DNA of 38,648 nt from Acetobacteraceae bacterium (GTDB taxonomy: Bacteria > Pseudomonadota > Alphaproteobacteria > Acetobacterales > Acetobacteraceae), in contig PLFB01000108.1 of NCBI GenBank assembly GCA_003137135.1, positions 4,459 to 43,106 of the forward strand, read 5' to 3'. Position numbers and translations under genes: made by a program. The notes under the pieces were generated by a model that worked only from the letters and a program-made list of their open reading frames with translations, made no database searches and was not told where the DNA came from. Positions 32,837 to 38,648 of the stretch are shown piece by piece (position 1 is the stretch's first letter; each line of letters opens with the position of its first letter).

Positions 32837-35812
32837 ATGGGGAAGACCATTACGGGCGAGCTGACCAAAACCGTTACCGTGGGGGTGGGGGGGTATATCA
32901 GCCCCTTGACCGTCAGTTCGTCGGGCTCGGTCGAGCCCACCGCGGCGGGTTCGGATGCCATTATCCTGCCGGCAGCCGCCGCCGGCGGGGTCATCGTCAA
33001 TGACGGCTTCATCATCGCGGCGGAGACCAGTTTCGGCGTGTACTCGGTCGGCGTGGCGCTGAACGCCGCCGGCACGCTGACCAATACCGAGATCATCCAG
33101 GGCGGCGCCGGCGGGTATCACGAAATAAGTCCGGGCTACGGCGATGGCGAAAACGGCGGCGCCGGCGTGACCGGCGTGGCGGGCGTGACGGTGAATAACG
33201 CCACCGGGCTCATCGAGGGCGGCGCGGGCAGCTATGGCGACCTGCGCGCCGGCGCGGGCGGCGACGGCGTGATTCTGTCCGGCGCCGGCGCGACGCTGAC
33301 CAACACCGACGTCAACGGCTTCATCGTCGGCATCACCGGCGGCGCCGGCGCCAGCGGAGGCGATTACAGCAACCACGGCGGCACCGGCGTGGCACTCCTC
33401 GCCGGCGCCTATGGCAGCAACGCCTCGGTCGTCAGCGGCGGCGCGGGCGGAACCCTGCGTGACTACGGCAGCGGCGCCGGCGGCGGCGGCGACGGCGTTG
33501 ATTTGACCGGCGCCAAGATGAAAAACCTGGAAGCGGGGCGCATCATCGGCGGCGCCGGCGGCAATGCGGACAGCTTTGCCAAAAATCCCGGCGGCGGCGG
33601 CGACGGTGTTTTGGTGCAAAGCGTGAACGGCGCGACGTCCTTCCTGGCCAATTACGGCACCATCGCCGGCGGCGCCGGCGGGTCGATCATCGACTCCGCG
33701 TATGGCGGCGACGCGGCGAATGGCGGCGGGGGCGTTTCGCTGTCCGGCAGCGGCGCGGGTTTCGTCAATTATGGCACCGTGACCGGCGGCGCGGGCGGGA
33801 ACACCAGCCTGCCGCAATATGCTGGAACCAATTTCTACGCCGGCCGAGGCGGCTTTGGCGTTCTTTTAACAAGCGGCGCCACCGGCCAGAGTTACGGCGC
33901 CATCACGGGCGGCAGCGGCGGCGGCGGCGGCAGCGGCGGCGTCAGCGGCGCCTATGGCGGAATCGCCGTGGCACTGGAGACGGGCGCGTTCTTCAACTAC
34001 GGCACGCTGACCGGCGGCGCCGGCGGGGTCAGCGCCGGAGGAGTTACGGCGCCGGGCGGCAGCGGCGCGTATGATGTTGCCGGCTATTTTTACAACAACG
34101 GCGGAAAGATTTTTGGCGGCAAGGGCGCGTTTGGCCTCGTTGCGACCAGTAACAACGGTCAGTTCAAGGGGACGGCCGGCGTCGTCAATTCGGGCACCAT
34201 CACCGGCGGCAACATCAGCGTCGGCCTGGTCACCGTTTATGCCGTGGATGTCAGAAATACGGGCGAGATATGGGGCGGTTACGGCGCCGGCCAGGGCGCA
34301 AACCTGATTGGCGGCGCGGGGGGCGCCCCCACCCTGCTCAACCTGGGTATCATCTCCGGCGGCAACGCCTATGGCGCCGCGGCGGTGCCGCAGGCCGGCG
34401 GCGTGGGTGTGGTCGTGCAGGCGGCCACGCTGCTCAACAACGGCACCATCACCGGCGGGGCCGGCAGCTTTGGCGAAGGCAGCACACAGTACACCGGCCA
34501 GGGCGGCGACGGCGTGGTGATCTCGAACGGCGTGGTGATCGACGCCGGCACCATCGCGGCCGGCGCGCCCGGCCAGGGCCCGGCCGGCTACGCCGTCACG
34601 TTTCAGGCCGCCGGCACGCTGGCGCTGCTGACCGGCGCGCGGATCATCGGCGAGGTCATGGGCAACGCGGCGGATGCGGATGTGCTGGAATTCGCCGGCG
34701 CCGGCACGCAGGCCGGCATCGGCACGCAGTTCATCGACATCGACGACATCAGTTTCGTCTCCGGCGCGGACTGGACCATCGCGGGCAATGCAGCGGGGCT
34801 GACCACCGCCCAGCAGATCAGCGGGTTTGCCGCCGGTGATGCCATCGTGCTGGATGGTTTTACCAGCACCGGCATGCCGGCGCTGGCGGGCGGCGTCCTC
34901 ACGCTGGATGATGCCGGCAGCAACGCCGCAATGACGTTCGCGACCCCGCTTTCGGGCGACCTGCTGATCACCGACGGCGGCGGCAACACCACGATTGCGA
35001 TGGCGGCCGTCACCTCCGGCGTCACGCTCGGCGCGACGGTGGACGAGATCGTGCTCCCCGGCGGCACCGCCAGCAAGCTGACCGTGGATCTGGGATCGGA
35101 ACTGACCGTGGCCGATGGCGGCAAACTCGCCAGCGTCGCGGTGCAAGGGGTCGTGTCCGTGTTATCGGGCGGCACCGCCACCGATGTCTCGGTGGCGAAG
35201 GGCGGCGACCTGGAAGTGACCGCCGGCAAGGCCGACGACATCACCATCGCCGCCGGCGGCGCGGCGTATTTCAACGGCGGCGTGGCGAGCAACACCACGC
35301 TGACGGGCGGCCTGATCGAACTGCTGGATGGCGCCAAGCTGAGCGGGAAATTCGATTTCAAGGGCAGCGGCGGCGTTCTATTGATCGAGCAAACGCAGTT
35401 GCCGACGCTGGTCATTTCCGGCTTCGCCGCGGGCGATGCCATCTACCTGGCCGATGCCGCGGCGTCGGGCAAGGTGAAAGTCACCGCCGACGGCGAGCTG
35501 ACGATTTCCGCCGGCGGCAAGAGCTACAAGCTCGACATCGCCGGCGCCAAAAAAGGCTCGACCGACTACGTGTTCTCCGACCATACGCTGACCGAGAAAC
35601 CCGCGAAAATGGCGTTCGCGCGTCCGGTGGCGAGCGCCGCGCCGGCCCCGGCCGCGCTGCCGGAACTGGTCGCCGCGGGCGGATTCCAGGCGATGGCGGC
35701 GCCGACAATGAGCCCGATCAGCGCCGCAACCTCCGCGTATGGCGGTTTCATGTTTGAACCGTTGCAGGTGCCGAATGGCGGGATTCAGACGATGGTGACG
35801 TTGCAGACGTGA
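32837..35812 (+). CDS. Gly/Ala-rich beta-solenoid repeat protein, paralogue 1
   Basis: A 991-residue protein with no recognised enzyme domain. Residues 1-90 form a conserved head (MGKTITGELTKTV). Residues about 90-600 are tandem solenoid repeats built on N-x-GxIxGGAGG, such as LANYGTIAGGAGG and FVNYGTVTGGAGG. ISGFAAGDAIVLDGF begins near 660; AIDA-type repeats (GGTASKLTV, GGTATDVSV, GGLIELLDG) cover about 740-850; a second VISGFAAGDAIYL is near 858. The last 65 residues are Ala/Pro-rich. No cysteine was seen and no Sec signal peptide or beta-barrel is evident, so export, if any, would be by another route. The likely role is a surface or secreted adhesin or matrix protein. A close paralogue follows in tandem. 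A 426-residue opposite-strand frame is a shadow. Confidence 0.82.
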   Translation: MGKTITGELTKTVTVGVGGYISPLTVSSSGSVEPTAAGSDAIILPAAAAGGVIVNDGFIIAAETSFGVYSVGVALNAAGTLTNTEIIQGGAGGYHEISPGYGDGENGGAGVTGVAGVTVNNATGLIEGGAGSYGDLRAGAGGDGVILSGAGATLTNTDVNGFIVGITGGAGASGGDYSNHGGTGVALLAGAYGSNASVVSGGAGGTLRDYGSGAGGGGDGVDLTGAKMKNLEAGRIIGGAGGNADSFAKNPGGGGDGVLVQSVNGATSFLANYGTIAGGAGGSIIDSAYGGDAANGGGGVSLSGSGAGFVNYGTVTGGAGGNTSLPQYAGTNFYAGRGGFGVLLTSGATGQSYGAITGGSGGGGGSGGVSGAYGGIAVALETGAFFNYGTLTGGAGGVSAGGVTAPGGSGAYDVAGYFYNNGGKIFGGKGAFGLVATSNNGQFKGTAGVVNSGTITGGNISVGLVTVYAVDVRNTGEIWGGYGAGQGANLIGGAGGAPTLLNLGIISGGNAYGAAAVPQAGGVGVVVQAATLLNNGTITGGAGSFGEGSTQYTGQGGDGVVISNGVVIDAGTIAAGAPGQGPAGYAVTFQAAGTLALLTGARIIGEVMGNAADADVLEFAGAGTQAGIGTQFIDIDDISFVSGADWTIAGNAAGLTTAQQISGFAAGDAIVLDGFTSTGMPALAGGVLTLDDAGSNAAMTFATPLSGDLLITDGGGNTTIAMAAVTSGVTLGATVDEIVLPGGTASKLTVDLGSELTVADGGKLASVAVQGVVSVLSGGTATDVSVAKGGDLEVTAGKADDITIAAGGAAYFNGGVASNTTLTGGLIELLDGAKLSGKFDFKGSGGVLLIEQTQLPTLVISGFAAGDAIYLADAAASGKVKVTADGELTISAGGKSYKLDIAGAKKGSTDYVFSDHTLTEKPAKMAFARPVASAAPAPAALPELVAAGGFQAMAAPTMSPISAATSAYGGFMFEPLQVPNGGIQTMVTLQT

Positions 35813-35850
35813 AAGGAAAGCAAGCCGTTACTTTTTTGAAAAAAAGACGC
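35813..35850. repeat. Half copy of the palindromic element (copy I)
   Basis: Directly after the stop of the first repeat protein: AAAGGAAAGCAAGCCGTTAC, a T tract, GAAAAAAAG. It is the left-half hairpin only, then the sequence changes to ACGCGCCGCC with no AAAAAACTTTT block or core. The position at the 3' end of a gene is the same as for the full copies. Confidence 0.55.
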
Positions 35851-35948
35851 GCCGCCAGGGGTCGAGGGCCTTAAATTTTCCAGCCGGGCTTTTCGGGCAA
35901 CGAAGCCAACGCCCCCGCCGCCGCACATGAACGAGGAACGGAGATATC

Positions 35949-38648
35949 ATGGGCAAGACCATTACGGGCGAGCTGACCAAAACCGTCACGATCGGCGTGG
36001 CGGGGTACACCAGCCCGCTGACCGTGAGTGCATCCGGCTCGGTCGAGCCGACGGCGGCGGGGTCGGACGGCATTTTGCTGCCGGCGGGCGCCGGCCCGGC
36101 GGTGATCGTGAATGACGGCTTTATCATCGCCGCGAAGACCACCCTGGGAACCTACTCGGTCGGCGTGGACCTGAAGGCCGCCGCCACGCTGACCAATACC
36201 GCGATCATCCAGGGTGGTGCCGGCGGCATTTACAATCCCAGTGAAATCATTGACGACGGCGAAAACGGCGGCGCCGGCGTCACCGGCGGCGCGGGCGTGA
36301 CGGTCAATAACGCCACCGGGCTCATCGTCGGCGGCGCTGGCGGCTACGGCATGAATCGCCAAGGCGTGGGCGGCGACGGTGTGGTGCTGGATGGCGCCGG
36401 CTCGATGCTGATCAACACCAACAATGGCGGTTTTCTCGTCGGCATTGTGGGCGGCGCCGGCCCATCCGGAAGTTATTACGCCAATGGCGGCGGTGCCGGG
36501 GTCTCGCTGCTCGCCGGCGCCTATGCCGGCAACGCCTCGTTCATCACCGGCGGCGCCGGCGGCGCCATTGTGCGGAACAGCGTCCCCCCCGCCGGGGCCG
36601 GCGGCGACGGCGCCGACGTGTCCGACAGCTCCGTCAATAACCTGGCCGCGGGGCGCATCACCGGCGGGGCCGGCGGCAATGCGCAGATGTATGCCGTGGC
36701 TCCCGGCGCGGGGGGTGCTGGTGTTGTCGTGCAAAGCCTGAATGGCACGGCGTCCATCCTGGTCAATCACGGCGCCATCACGGGCGGCGCCGGCGGGTCG
36801 CTCAAGGACTCCGACTACGGCGGTAGCGGCGCCGAGGGCGGGGATGGCGTGACGCTGTCGGGCAGCGGTGCCTATTTCGCCAATTACGGTACCGTGATGG
36901 GCGGCATCGGCGGCGCCGGCGTTCTCGTGAGCACCGTCCCGCACGACGCCGGCGCCGGCGGCTTCGGCGTCTATCTGAAGGACGGCGCCGCCGGCCGGAA
37001 TTTCGGCGGCATCACGGCGGGCGCCGGGGGCACCGGCGCCGATGGCGTCGCGGGCGTGACCGGCGTGGACCTGGTCACCGGCGTGTTTTACAATTTCGGG
37101 ATCATCACCGGCGGCGCCGGCGGGGTCACCAGCATGGGCGTGACGCTGGCGGGCGGCGCCGGCGCGTCTGATATCGCCGGGTATTTCTACAATATCGGTG
37201 GCAAGATTTTTGGCGCCAAGGGCGGCTATGGCCTGACGGCGGAAGGCAACACCGATGGCTATGCCGCCGCCGCCACCGTCGCCAATTCCGGCACCATCAC
37301 CGGCGGCAACGGCGCCGGCGGCCTGTTTGCCGCCTACGCCGCCTATATCAGAAATTCGGGCACCCTGCTGGGCGGCGATGGCGCCGGCATCGGCGCGTCG
37401 TTGACAGGCGACGCGAAGGGCACCCCGACTTTGGTGAATTCCGGCGTCATAGAGGGCGGTGCCGCGTATCAATCCGCCCCGGCCCCGCAGGCCGGCGGCC
37501 TGGGTGCCGATGTGCAGGCGGCTACGCTGATCAATACCGGCACGATCATCGGCGGCGCCGGCGGGTTTGGCCAAAACACCATGCTCGAAACCGGGCAGGG
37601 CGGCGGCGGCGTGTTGATCGTGGACGCGCTGGTGATCGACTCCGGCCGCATCGCGGGCGGTCCGGCCGGGCAGGGCCCGGCCGGCTATGCGGTGTCGTTC
37701 CTGACGTCCGGCACGCTGGAGCTGGCGACGGGCGCGGTGATCGCCGGCGAGGTGGAGGGCGACGCGGGTTATGCGGACGTGCTGGAATTTAGCGGTTCCG
37801 GCTCCTTCGGTAGCGGCTTTACCGACATGACCGACATCAGCTTCGCCACCGGCGCGGCATGGACCGTCGCGGGCGACGCCGCGAACCTGGCCGGCGGTCA
37901 GCAGATCAGCGGCTTTGCCGCCGGCAGTTTCATCGTGCTGGACGATTTCACCAACGACGCCGCGCCCGGATTTTCCGGCGGCACGCTGGCGCTCGCGGAT
38001 ACCGTCAGCAACATAGCACTCGCGATGACCTTCGCCACGGCGCTGACCGGCGACCTTCTGGTCAGGGCCGGCGGCGGCAACACCACGCTCTCCTTGGTAC
38101 CCGTGACCTCCGGCATCACGCTCGCCGCGGGGGATGACGAGGTCGTGCTCACCGGCGGCACCGCCACCAAGCTGACCGTCGATGCGGGTGCGGCGGTTAC
38201 CGTGGCCGACGGCGGGCAGCTCACCAGCGCGACCGTCAAAGGCGTTTTGCAGGTCTTGTCCGGCGGCACCGCGACCGATGTCTCCGTGGCGACAAATGCC
38301 ATTCTGACCGTGTCCGATGGCGAGGCGGAAAACACCACCATCGCGGCGAGCGGGGGCGCCTACTTCACCGGCGGCGTGGCGAGCAACACGACCTTGGCTG
38401 GCGGCTACATGGAGCTATCGGCTGGCGCGCAACTCAGCGGGACATTCATTTTCAAGGGCAAAGGCGGCATTCTGCAGGTGGAAGAAGTGCCGTTGCCCAC
38501 GGTGGTGATTTCCGGCTTCGCGGCCGGCGATCAAATCATCCTGGACGATACCGCCTTCGCCGGCGGCAAGGTGAAGGTCACCGCGAACGGTGAGTTGACG
38601 ATTTCCGAAGGCGGCAAGAGCTACGAGCTCGACATCGCCGGCGCCAAA
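35949..38648 (+). CDS. Gly/Ala-rich beta-solenoid repeat protein, paralogue 2 (3' end beyond window)
   Basis: Reading frame open for all 900 codons to the window edge. The start MGKTITGELTKTVTIGVAGY is nearly the same as that of paralogue 1, and the two proteins stay colinear: ISGFAAG at about 652 and 853 here against 660 and 858 there, and the last residues KSYELDIAGAK match KSYKLDIAGAK. About 85 more residues are expected. The solenoid region uses the same GGAGG-ended repeats (TGGAGG, VGGAGG, AGGAGG) with different loops, so the middle evolves faster than the ends. GGAG lies 5 nt before the ATG. A 567-residue opposite-strand frame is a shadow. Confidence 0.82.
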   Translation, partial: MGKTITGELTKTVTIGVAGYTSPLTVSASGSVEPTAAGSDGILLPAGAGPAVIVNDGFIIAAKTTLGTYSVGVDLKAAATLTNTAIIQGGAGGIYNPSEIIDDGENGGAGVTGGAGVTVNNATGLIVGGAGGYGMNRQGVGGDGVVLDGAGSMLINTNNGGFLVGIVGGAGPSGSYYANGGGAGVSLLAGAYAGNASFITGGAGGAIVRNSVPPAGAGGDGADVSDSSVNNLAAGRITGGAGGNAQMYAVAPGAGGAGVVVQSLNGTASILVNHGAITGGAGGSLKDSDYGGSGAEGGDGVTLSGSGAYFANYGTVMGGIGGAGVLVSTVPHDAGAGGFGVYLKDGAAGRNFGGITAGAGGTGADGVAGVTGVDLVTGVFYNFGIITGGAGGVTSMGVTLAGGAGASDIAGYFYNIGGKIFGAKGGYGLTAEGNTDGYAAAATVANSGTITGGNGAGGLFAAYAAYIRNSGTLLGGDGAGIGASLTGDAKGTPTLVNSGVIEGGAAYQSAPAPQAGGLGADVQAATLINTGTIIGGAGGFGQNTMLETGQGGGGVLIVDALVIDSGRIAGGPAGQGPAGYAVSFLTSGTLELATGAVIAGEVEGDAGYADVLEFSGSGSFGSGFTDMTDISFATGAAWTVAGDAANLAGGQQISGFAAGSFIVLDDFTNDAAPGFSGGTLALADTVSNIALAMTFATALTGDLLVRAGGGNTTLSLVPVTSGITLAAGDDEVVLTGGTATKLTVDAGAAVTVADGGQLTSATVKGVLQVLSGGTATDVSVATNAILTVSDGEAENTTIAASGGAYFTGGVASNTTLAGGYMELSAGAQLSGTFIFKGKGGILQVEEVPLPTVVISGFAAGDQIILDDTAFAGGKVKVTANGELTISEGGKSYELDIAGAK

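Noticed and set aside
33866-37574. Two long minus-strand frames (426 and 567 residues) opposite the solenoid genes, Ala/Gly/Asp/Arg-rich
   Set aside because: They follow the repeat structure of the plus-strand genes, have no ribosome site or motif, and arise because GGCGGC-type repeats leave few stops on either strand.
32837-38648. CRISPR-like or satellite DNA in the solenoid region
   Set aside because: The repeats are in-frame, irregular in spacing and follow codon positions (GGAGG-ended beta-solenoid units), so they are protein repeats, not an array.

Overview
The window is a GC-rich stretch of a bacterial chromosome. Gene content points to an alphaproteobacterium, most likely Rhodospirillales/Acetobacteraceae. 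The evidence is COX15-type heme A synthases, malate synthase G, a form I aerobic CO dehydrogenase cluster and overall codon use. The family assignment is an inference from gene types, not from a marker gene.

Layout. (1) 1-8.4 kb is housekeeping: malate synthase G (glcB), tRNA-Val(GAC), a CLC chloride transporter with CBS domains divergent from a 1-Cys peroxiredoxin, and a phosphate operon pstB-phoU-phoB behind two tandem Pho boxes. A small SHOCT-domain membrane protein faces phoB. (2) 8.4-11 kb holds gene debris (a possible SnoaL-like fragment and a LysR N-terminal remnant fused translationally to a glutathione S-transferase gene) and a class III CoA-transferase. (3) 11-18.2 kb, all minus strand: a FAN1-type nuclease downstream of a Ppx/GppA phosphatase, then two tandem COX15-family genes followed by tldD. 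(4) 18.4-25.8 kb, minus strand: a carbon monoxide dehydrogenase operon read coxM-coxS-coxL-coxG-coxD-coxE-coxF. CoxL carries the form I active-site motif AYRCSFR, so it is predicted to be a real Mo-Cu CO dehydrogenase. (5) 26-32.6 kb is accessory metabolism: an SDR-like protein with an altered catalytic pair plus a 2-hydroxychromene-2-carboxylate isomerase-like protein; an ArsR regulator and an SDR that share an operator motif; an AraC regulator divergent from a copper amine oxidase gene that is followed at once by an HD-domain gene. (6) 32.8 kb to the end: two tandem paralogous, very Gly/Ala-rich beta-solenoid proteins of about 900-1000 residues, the second cut by the window edge.

The most unusual feature is a dispersed family of intergenic palindromic elements, seven complete or nearly complete and two half copies. 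Each has two inward-facing halves of about 45 bp. Each half is itself a small hairpin of the type NNNNC-T6-8-G-A6-8-GNNNN, followed by an AAAAAACTTTT block, and the halves enclose an interchangeable central palindrome. Nearly every copy touches a stop codon, one supplies the stop codon of coxF, and one sits inside the cox operon between coxS and coxL. They look like a REP/BIME- or MITE-like family that may work as bidirectional terminators or mRNA 3'-end stabilisers.

Other points worth a look: one of the two COX15 paralogues has lost the Glu and His of the first ExxH heme-ligand motif; the CLC protein lacks the internal proton glutamate; and a LysR remnant now acts as a 33-residue leader peptide for the GST gene.
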